Shown here one piece after another: positions 1 to 7,947 of a stretch of 64,000 nucleotides of DNA. Position 1 is the stretch's first letter. Each line of letters opens with the position of its first letter. Source of the stretch: Streptomyces cellostaticus. Lineage in GTDB: Bacteria; Actinomycetota; Actinomycetes; Streptomycetales; Streptomycetaceae. The notes below the pieces were generated by a model, which saw only the letters and a list, made by a program, of their open reading frames with translations, was not told where the DNA came from and did no database searches. The position numbers and the translations under genes are program-made. The stretch covers positions 78,562 through 142,561 of the forward strand of contig NZ_KQ948021.1 in NCBI RefSeq assembly GCF_001513965.1, in the 5' to 3' direction.

Positions 1-1083
1 CTGGTTCTGCTGGTTCTGCTGGTGCTGGTTCTGCTGGTTCTGCTGCTGCTCGTGGTCGTGCTTGCCCGGATTCTGCGGGTTCTGCGGCTTCTGCGGATTC
101 TGCGGCTCGCCCGGCTTCTGCTGCTGCTCGTGGTCGTGCGGCTTCCCGGGCTTGTGCGGCTCGCTCGGCTGCCACGGGGCCTGCGGCGGTTGGACGTGCT
201 GGTCGTGGCGGCCGGTGTCGCCGGTGTGACGGTGGAACCAGTCGTCGCGGTGGGTGTCGTAGACCACGAAGACCTTGACAACGATGGGCGCGGGCACCAC
301 TACGACGAGCTTCGAGGGTTGGTACGACGCCCAGTGGTCCCCGGTCGGCTGCAGGGCGATGTGCTGGGCGACCGGCGGGGTGAGGGGGTTGCCGCAGGCG
401 CAGCGGACCCGGGGCACGCCGTGCCCGTCGACCAGAACGGCGGTGCCCGCCTGGAGGACCGCCTGGTAGCTGGTGGGCGCGCCGTCGCGGTAGCCGTGGT
501 TGGTGACACGGGTGTCCGAGCGCAGCTGAACAGAGGTCAGCGAGCGCAGATAGGCGGGAACGCCCGAGGCCCTGACGCCGGCCACGGTGGCGAACGCCCC
601 GCTCTTGGCCGGGTCGGCCTGGAGTGCCTTGATCTGCTTCTCGACGTCGCAGCTGGATGTTTTCTGAGTGCCCCCGTACAGGCCCGGCGTCCCGCCGTCC
701 ACGCCTTGCACCTGGCTGATCGCCCCGGAGGAAGCGCCGGGTGTGGGGGACGTCCCTTGCGGGACTGAACCCTCCTTCACCGTCGAGTCCGTATAGGGGT
801 CGGGGCCCTTGTTGGCCGCGGACTGGAGGAACACCTCGCCGCCCTTGGCCGTACCGCCGCCGCCGAAGCGGGTGAAGACCACCGCCAGCACCACGGCGGC
901 GACCACGGCGACGGTGAGGACCGCCACGCGCGGCGCGGACCTCCACCATGGCAAGTGAGGCCCTCCCGCAGCGGAGCCGCCGAGGGGCGGCGGGGGCGGG
1001 CCGGAGGGCGGTTTGGACGGGCCTGACAGAGGGCCGGAGGGCGGCCCGCTGGGGTTGCCGGAGGACGGCGGTTCGACACTCAC
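1..1083 (-). CDS. DUF6777-type membrane-anchored protein (3' end off window)
   Basis: Function unknown. Reading leftwards from a GTG at 1083, preceded by GGAAGGAG, the frame is open to the window edge, so at least 361 residues are present and the C-terminus is missing. Residues 1-50 are a Pro/Gly/Ser-rich head. One membrane segment follows (about 50-72), then an extracellular domain with GGEVFLQSAANKGPDPYTDS and a cysteine pair in RVRCACGNPLTPP (C228, C230), which I associate with the DUF6777 family. From about residue 290 the sequence becomes a low-complexity tail of Gln, Asn, Pro, Lys and His repeats (QNPQKPQN-like) that continues to the edge. It is divergent from the streptophobe gene and lies beside a kinase/FHA operon, so a role in envelope signalling or an export complex is plausible but not shown. 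The start is well supported by the Shine-Dalgarno sequence. Confidence 0.8.
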   Translation of the reverse strand, partial: MSVEPPSSGNPSGPPSGPLSGPSKPPSGPPPPPLGGSAAGGPHLPWWRSAPRVAVLTVAVVAAVVLAVVFTRFGGGGTAKGGEVFLQSAANKGPDPYTDSTVKEGSVPQGTSPTPGASSGAISQVQGVDGGTPGLYGGTQKTSSCDVEKQIKALQADPAKSGAFATVAGVRASGVPAYLRSLTSVQLRSDTRVTNHGYRDGAPTSYQAVLQAGTAVLVDGHGVPRVRCACGNPLTPPVAQHIALQPTGDHWASYQPSKLVVVVPAPIVVKVFVVYDTHRDDWFHRHTGDTGRHDQHVQPPQAPWQPSEPHKPGKPHDHEQQQKPGEPQNPQKPQNPQNPGKHDHEQQQNQQNQHQQNQQNQ

Positions 1084-1220
1084 AAGCACTCCTTCCCGTC
1101 GCAATGCGCGGCTTCTGTCGATAAATGTGATATTGGAGGCTTTTTTTCCATTGTGCGCCCTGGCCCGGCCCCCCTGGCAAGCCGACGCCGGACGGCCCAC
1201 CCAGCAGGCGGCGTGCCCGG

Positions 1221-2510
1221 ATGCTGCCTAGCGTGGCTGGCGTGAGCCCTCCGACCGTCTCCGCGCGGCCCGTCGCCCGCCACGGCTGGGGGCAGGCCGT
1301 GGCGGCGGTGCTGACCGGGCTGGCCGTCATGGTGGTGCTCGCCGCGCTCGGGCTGTGGGCGGCCGGAGCGGCGGATCTGCCGGACGGGGCGTTCGCCCGG
1401 GTGGTGGTGGCGACCGTGGTGACCGCGGTCGGCGGCACGCTCGAACTCTCCGGGAACGCGGGCGAGCTGGCGCGGACCCGGGCCGGTCTCACCGTGCTGC
1501 CCCTGTCGGTGACCCTCGCCGGTGCCCTGGTGATCGGCGCGGGCTTCCTGCGGCCGCTGCGGCACCGGGCGGTCGCCTCGGCCGGGGAGCTGGCCGGCTG
1601 GGCCGCCCGGTTCGCGGTGCTGTGGCTGCTCGCGCTGATCGGTCTCGGCCTGGCCGCGCGGGACACGTTCGCCGTCGACGTGGGCAACGGCACGCTCAGC
1701 GATCTCAGCGACCTGTTCGGTCTGGCGCCGAAGGTCGGGTTCACCACAGACGTGCCGCTGACCGTGCTGTTCGGACTGCTGTGGCTGGCCGGGGTGCTGG
1801 TGCTGGCCCTGCTGGTCGCGCCCGGCGCACCGCTGCCGGGGCGGCTGCTGCGCTGTCATGAGTCGGTGCGCCCGGCGGCGCACGCCATGGTCGTGCTGCT
1901 GCTCGGTTACGTGGTCGCGGGACTCGTCGTCGCGCTGGTGTCGGCGGCGACGCGCGGGCAGCCCGCCCAGACCTTCGCACTGATCCTGCTCGGCCTGCCC
2001 AACCTGGTCTGGCTCGCCCTCACCCTCGGCCAGGGGGCCACCTGGCACGGGCGCGTGGACGGCCCGTTCGGCCTGCCGATGCCGCATGTGCTGGACGAGA
2101 TCCTGCGCACCCCCGGCATCGCCACGCTGAACCTGCGCACGCTCACCGAGTACGACAGCGGGATGTGGTGGCTGGTGGTCACGGACGTGGTGCTGCTGAC
2201 GGCCGTCGCCTTCGGGATGGCGGCGCGTTCCCCGGCGCGCGTGCGGGCCTGGCAGCACGCCGTGCACCTGGGCGTCGCCCTGGCCCTGACGGTGTTCATG
2301 GTCTGTCTGCTGTGCCGCATCTCGGCCCACTACGGCCTGCCCCTGCTCGGCATCGGCGATCTGGGCGGCGGCCTGTCCGGGGAACTGCTCCTCAGGCCCC
2401 GGCTGTGGCAGGCGGTGGGCCTGGGCGCCCTGTGGGGGCTGGCTGCCGGCTTCCTGGGCGCGCTGCTGGCCCGGCCGCTGCGGCGGCGGGGCGAGGCCGG
2501 GACGGCCTAG
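1221..2510 (+). CDS. Streptophobe family polytopic membrane protein
   Basis: A 429-residue integral membrane protein with about ten long hydrophobic stretches (for example GLAVMVVLAALGLWAAGAA near the start and ALWGLAAGFLGALLARPL at the end) and few charged residues. Length and the opening GWGQAVAAVLTGLAVMVVLAALGLWAA, followed by LPDGAFARVVVATVVTAVGG, fit the streptomycete streptophobe family, whose biochemical role is unknown. The start is uncertain: ATG at 1221 or GTG at 1242, with no strong Shine-Dalgarno sequence before either. It is divergent from the DUF6777 gene across about 140 bp that must hold both promoters, and its last 4 bp overlap the convergent kinase gene. The same neighbours (DUF6777, kinase, FHA/ABC) suggest a shared membrane-linked process; this is inference. 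Confidence 0.75.
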   Translation: MLPSVAGVSPPTVSARPVARHGWGQAVAAVLTGLAVMVVLAALGLWAAGAADLPDGAFARVVVATVVTAVGGTLELSGNAGELARTRAGLTVLPLSVTLAGALVIGAGFLRPLRHRAVASAGELAGWAARFAVLWLLALIGLGLAARDTFAVDVGNGTLSDLSDLFGLAPKVGFTTDVPLTVLFGLLWLAGVLVLALLVAPGAPLPGRLLRCHESVRPAAHAMVVLLLGYVVAGLVVALVSAATRGQPAQTFALILLGLPNLVWLALTLGQGATWHGRVDGPFGLPMPHVLDEILRTPGIATLNLRTLTEYDSGMWWLVVTDVVLLTAVAFGMAARSPARVRAWQHAVHLGVALALTVFMVCLLCRISAHYGLPLLGIGDLGGGLSGELLLRPRLWQAVGLGALWGLAAGFLGALLARPLRRRGEAGTA

Positions 2511-3478
2511 CCGAGGACGGGTCCGGCCCATCCCGGCGGCTGTGGGGGTGCGACCGCGTCCCTGGTGTCCGCCTCCGGGGGCGGTGGGCCGGCGCCGGGG
2601 CGGGCGGCCGGGGCGGAGCGCAGGGCGGCGACGAAGCCGAGGCAGGTGTCGTAGCGGGCGTCCGGACTCTTGGCGAGGGCCCTGGCGAAGACCGCGTCGA
2701 CGGCCGGGGGCAGGTCGGGGCAGGACCCGCTCGGCGGGGGCGGCTCGTCGTACTGGTGGGCCCACAGCAGAGCCATGTCGTCCTCGCGCTGGAAGGGCGG
2801 GCGTCCGGCCAGGGTCTCGTACACGACGCAGGCGAGGCCGTAGACGTCGCAGCGGCCGTCGACGGGCCGGCCGGAGATCTGCTCCGGGGCCACGTAGTCG
2901 AGGGTGCCGACGAACTGGCCCACAGTGGTGAACCCGGTCAGGGACAGCGACTTCTTGGTCAGGCCGAAGTCGGTGAGGTAGACGTGCTCGGGGTGGTCGC
3001 TGTCGGTGCCCCGGGCGACCAGGACGTTGCCGGGCTTGACGTCGCGGTGGACCAGACCGTGCTCGTGGGCGGCGTCCAGCGCGGAGGCCACCTGCGCGGC
3101 GATGCGCACGGCGGCCTCGAAGGGCAACGGCCCGTGCTCGTCGAGGAGATGACGCAGATCGCTGCCGGAGACGTACCGCATGGCGATGTAGAGCACGTCG
3201 TCCGTCTCGCCGGCCTCGAAGACGGGCACGATGTGCGGATGGTCGATCGCGGCCGCCACCCGGGACTCGTGGATGAACCGCTGCCGGAAGGTGTCGTTGC
3301 GGGCGAGTTCCGGGGCGAGCAGCTTGAGGGCGACCGTGCGGTCCAGGCGCAGATCGCGGGCCCGGTAGACGACGGCCATGCCGCCGCGGCCGACCTCGCC
3401 CTCGACCAGGTAGTTCGCCACCTGGCACCCGATCAGTTGCGAGGGCCTGCCGGAGGACAGGCTGGTCCGGCGCGTCAT
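2507..3478 (-). CDS. Soluble Hanks-type serine/threonine protein kinase
   Basis: A 323-residue cytoplasmic kinase. Kinase subdomains are intact: glycine loop GEVGRGGMAVVY (27-38), catalytic lysine K52 in VALKLL, HRDVKPGN with catalytic D146, DFG at 170-172, and GTLDYVAPEQ in the activation segment. The fold ends near residue 285 and is followed by a short Pro/Ala-rich tail with no transmembrane helix or PASTA repeats, unlike PknB. The kinase therefore lacks its own sensor. Its start codon overlaps the stop of the upstream SH3-like gene (ATGA at 3475-3478), which in turn overlaps the FHA/ABC gene. FHA domains bind phosphothreonine, so the upstream transporter with two FHA domains is the obvious substrate or partner. 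That link is inference from operon structure and family knowledge. Confidence 0.92.
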   Translation of the reverse strand: MTRRTSLSSGRPSQLIGCQVANYLVEGEVGRGGMAVVYRARDLRLDRTVALKLLAPELARNDTFRQRFIHESRVAAAIDHPHIVPVFEAGETDDVLYIAMRYVSGSDLRHLLDEHGPLPFEAAVRIAAQVASALDAAHEHGLVHRDVKPGNVLVARGTDSDHPEHVYLTDFGLTKKSLSLTGFTTVGQFVGTLDYVAPEQISGRPVDGRCDVYGLACVVYETLAGRPPFQREDDMALLWAHQYDEPPPPSGSCPDLPPAVDAVFARALAKSPDARYDTCLGFVAALRSAPAARPGAGPPPPEADTRDAVAPPQPPGWAGPVLG

Positions 3479-4038
3479 GAGGGCTCACCCTTGGGGGCGG
3501 CGAGCCGGGTGGGGGCGTGCCCGATGTCCTCGCCCGCCGCTGTCCGGTCGGTGGCGTACGTGCTCAGGTGCCGCCCGTCGCCGTACAGCCAGCGTCCTTC
3601 CTCCGGGTCGTAGACCCACATGGACTCGCCGTCGACCACGAGGCCGATCCGCAGTTCACGGGTACGGTCCTGGAAGGACTCCCCGTCAAGGCCGCCCCCC
3701 GCCAGCTCCTCCACCGCCGAGCGGTAGTCGGCCAGGGCCTCCTCGACACTGGCCAGCAGGGGGCGCGGGTCGACAGCCGTGGCGGGCGCGGCGTCGGCGA
3801 CGGGCGGGTCCTGGGGTACGGCGACCAGGTGCCGGCCGTCGACCCAGGCGGCCCAGCCGTTGGCGCAGCGGATGTGTCCCCAGTCGCCGAGCCGCTCCAC
3901 CAGCTGTACGGGCAGCAGCGGATCGAGGGGCACCGTGGGCCGGGCGGGGTCCGGGGCCTCCCAGGCGGGCATGCCGTGGGGCGGGACGACGTGCGTGGGC
4001 CGGAAATCGGCGGTCCGCGGGTGCGTCAGTTTCGGCAT
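3475..4038 (-). CDS. SH3-like domain protein between FHA/ABC and kinase genes
   Basis: A 187-residue soluble protein starting at ATG 4038, inside the 3' end of the FHA/ABC gene (13-bp overlap), and ending in an ATGA overlap with the kinase start, so all three should be translationally coupled. Residues about 40-75 (VQLVERLGDWGHIRCANGWAAWVDGRHLV) have the pattern of a bacterial SH3-like barrel. The second half has an acidic helical stretch and a WVYDPEEGRWLYGDGR segment, which may be a second small beta module. There is no signal peptide or membrane segment. I do not recognise a named family. It could be an adaptor between kinase and transporter, but the sequence shows only the coupling and the SH3-like pattern. 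Confidence 0.75.
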   Translation of the reverse strand: MPKLTHPRTADFRPTHVVPPHGMPAWEAPDPARPTVPLDPLLPVQLVERLGDWGHIRCANGWAAWVDGRHLVAVPQDPPVADAAPATAVDPRPLLASVEEALADYRSAVEELAGGGLDGESFQDRTRELRIGLVVDGESMWVYDPEEGRWLYGDGRHLSTYATDRTAAGEDIGHAPTRLAAPKGEPS

Positions 4039-6380
4039 CGCGCCGCCTCCTTCCGCATCACCACGGGTTCGTGCCGCCGCAGCAGCCGGGCGACCATCAG
4101 GCCGTAGCCGGCGGACAGCACCGGCAGCATGGCCAGGTTGAGCAGCCAGACGCCGGCCACGTGCCGGAACAGTGGGTCGGAGGTCAGGTCGCCGGGCACG
4201 AGCCGGGCGAGCCCGATGGTGCCGGCCATCGCGCCGAGCGCCCAGCGGGAGGGCACCAGCCAGGAGATCTGCTGGAGGACGGGCTCGCCGTGCAGCGGGA
4301 GCAGCGCGCCGCAGAAGACGACCTGGACGACGACGAGCAGCACCAGCAGCGGCATGGTCACCTCCTCCTTGCGTACGAGCGCCGAGATCAGCAGGCCGAG
4401 CGTCATGGCCGCGAACGCCAGCAGGGCGACGGCGACGGTGATCTCGGCCAGGGGAGGCAGCAGGACGCCGCCGGGCGTGTTGAGGTCGACGCCGACCAGG
4501 GCGACCAGGGTGAGGACGACGGCCTGGACGACCGTGACGGTGCCGAGCACCACGACCTTGGACATCAGGTACACCGCTCTGGACAGGCCGACGGCGCGTT
4601 CGCGCCGGTAGACCACGCGTTCCTTGACGAGTTCGCGCACCGCGCCCGCGGCACCGGTGAGCACGCCGCCGATGCACAGGATGAGCAGCGTGTTCAGCGC
4701 GGTGGTCTGGGTCAGCTTCCCGCGCGCGAGGGCCCGGGCCATGGCGCCCATCACGAACGGCAGGCCGACCATGACGGCGAGGAAGGTGCGGTCGGCGGCG
4801 AGGACGGCCGTGTAGCGGCGGATCAGGGTGCCGAGCTGGGCGCCAGGGCTGCGGGGGCGGGGCGGCGGCGCGGGGGCGGCCGGTGCGGAGTCCGGGCGGC
4901 GGGGCTGGGTGCCGGCCTCGGTGACGTAGCGCCGGCGGAACGGCGATGCCTGGTACTCCCCCGCCCAGTCCCGGTCCTGGTCGCGCTCGAAGGCCTCGAA
5001 TGCCTCCGGCCACTGCTCGAAGCCGAAGAAGGCGAGGGCGTCGTCGGGCTGGCCGTAGAAAGCGATCCGACCGCCGGGCGCGAGAACCAGGAGGCGGTCG
5101 CAGACGCCGAGGCTGAGGACGCTGTGCGTGACGACGATGACGGTGCGGCCGTCGTCGGCGAGGCCGCGCAGCATGTGCATCACCGACCGTTCCATGCCGG
5201 GGTCGAGGCCGGAGGTCGGCTCGTCCAGGAAGAGCAGCGAGGGCTTGGTGAGCAGTTCCAGGGCGACGCTGACCCGTTTGCGCTGTCCTCCGGAGAGGCT
5301 GTGCACGGGCTGTCCGGCGCGGTGTTCGAGGCCCAGTTCCCGGATCACCTCGTCCACCCGGGCCCGCCGTTCGGTCTGGTCCGTGTCCTCGGGGAAGCGC
5401 AGCTCGGCGGCGTAGCAGAGGGCGGCGCGCACGGTGAGCTGGGGGTGCAGGATGTCGTCCTGCGGGACCAGGCCGATGCGGTGGCGCAGTTCGGCGTAGT
5501 CGCGGTACAGGTCGCGGCCGTCGTACAGCACGGTGCCGTGGTCGGCGGGCCGCTGTCCGGTCAGGGCGTTCAGCAGCGTGGACTTGCCGGCGCCGCTCGG
5601 TCCGACGACGGCGAGCAGGCACTTCTGCCCCACCGGGAAGGAGACGTGGTCGAGCAGGACCTTGCTGCCGCGGTCGACGGCGACCGTGAGGTCCTGTACG
5701 TCCAGGGAGATCTCGCCGGTGTCGACGTACTCCTGGAGTTCGTCGCCGACCAGGCAGTACGTGACGTGCCCGATGCCGACCAGGTCACCCGGGCCTGTCG
5801 GGGCGCGGGTGACGGGCCGGCCGTTGAGGTAGGTGCCGTTGTGGCTGCCGAGGTCGACGATCTCGTGGCCGCCGTCCGCGCGGGCGCGCAGCTCGGCGTG
5901 GTGGCGGGAGACGGTCAGGTCGTCCACGACGAGGTCGTTGTCGTCGGCCCGGCCGATGCGGATCGTGCGTGCGGGCAGCGGCCGTACGCTGCTCGGGGAG
6001 CGGTAGGTGCCGGTCAGCTCGGGATGCGCGACCGCCGAGGGGCGGCCGGGGGCGGGCGGGGGCCGCCCGGTGAGGACGGCGCAGGGGCCGTCGTCGGGGT
6101 TGCCGAAGCGGATGACGCTGCCGGGGCGGACCTTCCAGGCGTGGATGCGGCGGCCGTCGGCGTAGGTGCCGTTGGTGCTCCGCGCGTCTTCGAGGGTCCA
6201 GCGGTCGTGGTCGCTGCGCAGCACCGCGTGGTGCCACGAGACCCGGGCATCCTCGAACACGATGTCGCTCGACGGATCACGCCCTACGCGGTAGTCGTGG
6301 CCCGGGCTCATCACCGTGGAGCCCGTGTCGGTCTCCAGAACGAGTTCGCGCGCTGTCGGGGCGACCGGTCGCTCCGCCAT
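4026..6380 (-). CDS. FHA-FHA-ABC half-transporter (ABCG-like)
   Basis: A 784-residue inner-membrane ABC half-transporter. Two forkhead-associated phosphothreonine-binding domains come first: residues about 15-105 (RVGRDPSSD, VSWHHA, STNGTY) and about 130-210 (RIGRADDND, VSRHHA, SHNGTYLNG). The nucleotide-binding domain follows, with Walker A GPSGAGKST (260-268), signature LSGGQRKRVS (362-371) and Walker B LLFLDEPTSGLD. The last ~260 residues hold about six membrane helices of the ABC2 type. The order NBD then membrane domain is that of ABCG transporters, so it should work as a dimer, probably exporting. The start at ATG 6380 (MAERPVAPTA) was chosen because FHA1 begins just after it; its ribosome site is weak. 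The downstream kinase in the same operon suggests FHA-mediated phospho-control. Confidence 0.92.
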   Translation of the reverse strand: MAERPVAPTARELVLETDTGSTVMSPGHDYRVGRDPSSDIVFEDARVSWHHAVLRSDHDRWTLEDARSTNGTYADGRRIHAWKVRPGSVIRFGNPDDGPCAVLTGRPPPAPGRPSAVAHPELTGTYRSPSSVRPLPARTIRIGRADDNDLVVDDLTVSRHHAELRARADGGHEIVDLGSHNGTYLNGRPVTRAPTGPGDLVGIGHVTYCLVGDELQEYVDTGEISLDVQDLTVAVDRGSKVLLDHVSFPVGQKCLLAVVGPSGAGKSTLLNALTGQRPADHGTVLYDGRDLYRDYAELRHRIGLVPQDDILHPQLTVRAALCYAAELRFPEDTDQTERRARVDEVIRELGLEHRAGQPVHSLSGGQRKRVSVALELLTKPSLLFLDEPTSGLDPGMERSVMHMLRGLADDGRTVIVVTHSVLSLGVCDRLLVLAPGGRIAFYGQPDDALAFFGFEQWPEAFEAFERDQDRDWAGEYQASPFRRRYVTEAGTQPRRPDSAPAAPAPPPRPRSPGAQLGTLIRRYTAVLAADRTFLAVMVGLPFVMGAMARALARGKLTQTTALNTLLILCIGGVLTGAAGAVRELVKERVVYRRERAVGLSRAVYLMSKVVVLGTVTVVQAVVLTLVALVGVDLNTPGGVLLPPLAEITVAVALLAFAAMTLGLLISALVRKEEVTMPLLVLLVVVQVVFCGALLPLHGEPVLQQISWLVPSRWALGAMAGTIGLARLVPGDLTSDPLFRHVAGVWLLNLAMLPVLSAGYGLMVARLLRRHEPVVMRKEAARCRN

Positions 6381-6464
6381 GGCAAGAATTCTACCGATTT
6401 GCCCATATGCGTGCTCGCGCGGCTCGGGCGGTCCGGGCACGTGAGGTGCCCGCCGTGGCACGTG

Positions 6465-7019
6465 TCAGGCGACGGGTACGACGAGCGCCGGGAGGGTGCG
6501 CTGCATGCGCAGCGCGTCGACGGACTCGGCGAGCAGTTCGTACTCGGTGGTCTCGTCGCTGGCGGCGATCCGCACCAGCCTGCCGCCCGCCAGCTCCTCC
6601 GCGACCAGCTCCTGCCCGCCGGCGTCGGCACACCAGGCGCGCAGCAGTGCAGGGACGTCGGCCACCGTGTCCGCGACCGGGACGAGCGCACCGGCCGGGA
6701 AGGCGGGATCCTGCGGGCTCGGGTCGAGCCGCTCGGCGATCCAGGATGCCCGGTCCCGCAGCCACCACAGGGCCAGCGCCAGGGTCGGCGCGCGGTAGGT
6801 GCCGAGCGGTACGCCGATGCGCTGTCCGCCGCACACGCCGTACGCGGTGACATGGCACAGGAATTCGTCGTGCACGATCACTCCCCCGAACGCATCGCTG
6901 ATGTGCCGGCCGTGGCCTCGCTTTCCGTGCGGCTCCTGTGCGGTGAAGTGCCCCTGGCGTTCGAGTATCGCCACTCCCGAAACACTGTCACCATGCCTTT
7001 CCGGCCAGTCTCTTGGCAT
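6465..7019 (-). CDS. Conserved hypothetical soluble protein
   Basis: A 184-residue reading frame with normal coding composition but no family I recognise. The middle (FLCHVTAYGVCGGQRIGVPLGTYRAPTLALALWWLRDRASWIAERLDP) has two cysteines and a long amphipathic helix. The C-terminal half is acidic and ends in a beta-like ALVVPVA. No signal peptide or membrane helix is seen. The start is uncertain: ATG at 7019 has no clear Shine-Dalgarno site, and internal GTG codons or the ATG-rich stretch around 6870-6990 could be used instead. It lies 84 bp upstream of the FHA/ABC gene on the same strand and could be the first gene of that operon. Confidence 0.55.
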   Translation of the reverse strand: MPRDWPERHGDSVSGVAILERQGHFTAQEPHGKRGHGRHISDAFGGVIVHDEFLCHVTAYGVCGGQRIGVPLGTYRAPTLALALWWLRDRASWIAERLDPSPQDPAFPAGALVPVADTVADVPALLRAWCADAGGQELVAEELAGGRLVRIAASDETTEYELLAESVDALRMQRTLPALVVPVA

Positions 7020-7190
7020 ATTCCGCGCCCGTTCTGGCCAAAAATGCGCGAGGTGTGCGACGCCCTGGCATTACCCGGGAGGTAATCGACCCGCCCCGCC
7101 TTTACCCGGCATGGTGTTCACACCGGATCGGCGAACACCCGGATCCGGCTCCTGACCAGCAGATACGACCTCGATGGAGGCTGATTCGCC

Positions 7191-7571
7191 ATGACCGTGA
7201 ACACCGAAGGTTACGAGAGCGCCGTCGCCCGTTACTTCGAGGCCTGGAACGCCACCGAGCCGGAGGCCCTGACGAAGGCGGTCGCCGCGGCCTGGACCGC
7301 GGACGGCAGCTACACCGACCCGCTCGCCGACGTCCGCGGGCACGAGCAGATCGCGGCCGTGATCGCCGCGGCCCACGAGCAGTTCCCGGGGTTCGCGTTC
7401 CGGCTCACCGGCGCGGTGGACGGGCACCACGACACCGCGCGCTTCTCCTGGGAACTGGTGAACGAGGCGGACGGCTCGGCGCCGGTGGCCGGGTTCGACG
7501 TGATCACGCTGGACGGCGAGGGCCGCATCCGCCAGGTGCTGGGCTTCCTGGACCGGCTGCCCGGGGCCTGA
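7191..7571 (+). CDS. SnoaL/NTF2-like polyketide-cyclase-fold protein
   Basis: A 126-residue protein of the NTF2/SnoaL-like fold: an N-terminal helix (YESAVARYFEAWNATEPEAL), then W-TADGSYTDPLADVRGHEQI, which is the usual signature of the ketosteroid-isomerase-like family, and a curved sheet ending GFLDRLPGA. Members include small-molecule isomerases, cyclases and many uncharacterised proteins, so the substrate cannot be inferred. Start ATG 7191 is supported by GGAGG at about 7175-7179. It stands alone between divergent or unrelated genes and is not near a polyketide cluster, so a cyclase role is unlikely. Confidence 0.85.
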   Translation: MTVNTEGYESAVARYFEAWNATEPEALTKAVAAAWTADGSYTDPLADVRGHEQIAAVIAAAHEQFPGFAFRLTGAVDGHHDTARFSWELVNEADGSAPVAGFDVITLDGEGRIRQVLGFLDRLPGA

Positions 7572-7594
7572 GGCCCGGGCCGCGACGGGTTTCC

Positions 7595-7671
7595 CCGCTC
7601 GCGGTGATCAGGCTGGGGAAAAGCCCGCGGCACGGATCCACGGGCCGCCCGGAAAAGATCACCGCGAGCGG
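7595..7671. repeat. 15-bp perfect inverted repeat with 47-nt spacer
   Basis: CCGCTCGCGGTGATC at 7595-7609 is matched by its exact reverse complement at 7657-7671. A related partial repeat, CACCGCGGGGAAA, lies directly after it, and the motif CTGGGnAAAAGCCCG occurs at about 7612 and again at about 7709. The structure lies downstream of the NTF2-like gene and abuts a DUF1905-like gene fragment, so it may be a terminator or the footprint of a small mobile element. No transposase is seen. Confidence 0.5.
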
Positions 7672-7684
7672 CACCGCGGGGAAA

Positions 7685-7783
7685 GTGAACGAGGAATTCA
7701 CCGCGGTGCTGGGCAAAAGCCCGGAGACGGGCGACTGGACGTATGTGGTCCGTCCGCGGTCCGCGGAATTCTTCGGCGCATGA
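7685..7783 (+). pseudogene. Fragment of a DUF1905-like gene
   Basis: From GTG 7685 the frame reads VNEEFTAVLGKSPETGDW and then TYVVRPRSAEFFGA before a stop. From memory this resembles the N-terminus of DUF1905 proteins, which continue for another 50-60 residues. Just after the stop, another frame resumes with MKAEVSGS, which could be the next strand of the same domain after a frameshift, but similarity soon fades. I read it as a decayed remnant and not a 32-residue gene. No Shine-Dalgarno sequence is convincing. The inverted repeats immediately upstream may mark the rearrangement that broke it. Confidence 0.4.
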
Positions 7784-7889
7784 AAGCCGAGGTGAGCGGC
7801 TCAGCTCCGGACCGTCTCCCGGTAACGGCGGGGTCGACGGTGCGTTTGAAGGCAATGCCGTTGACAGCTCAAGACCGTCCCGCACTAAG

Positions 7890-7940
7890 CGGCGGCCACC
7901 AGCTCACCGGGCAGCTCCGCCTGACGGCCTCTGGCCGCCG
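7890..7940. terminator. Possible terminator hairpin after the aldo/keto reductase gene
   Basis: CGGCGGCCA (7890-7898) pairs with TGGCCGCCG (7932-7940) around a 33-nt loop, just past the stop codon of the leftward reductase gene. The loop is long and no T-run follows, so support is modest. Confidence 0.3.
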
Positions 7941-7947
7941 GGCGTTC

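Noticed and set aside
22..768. Plus-strand Leu/Val/Arg-rich frame at the left edge
   Set aside because: Antisense of the Gln/Asn/Pro/Lys tail of the DUF6777 gene, which has a proper start and ribosome site.
1080..3488. Long minus-strand frame opposite the streptophobe gene and out of frame with the kinase
   Set aside because: Pro/Arg/Gln/His-rich shadow. The kinase and membrane-protein frames contain the conserved motifs.
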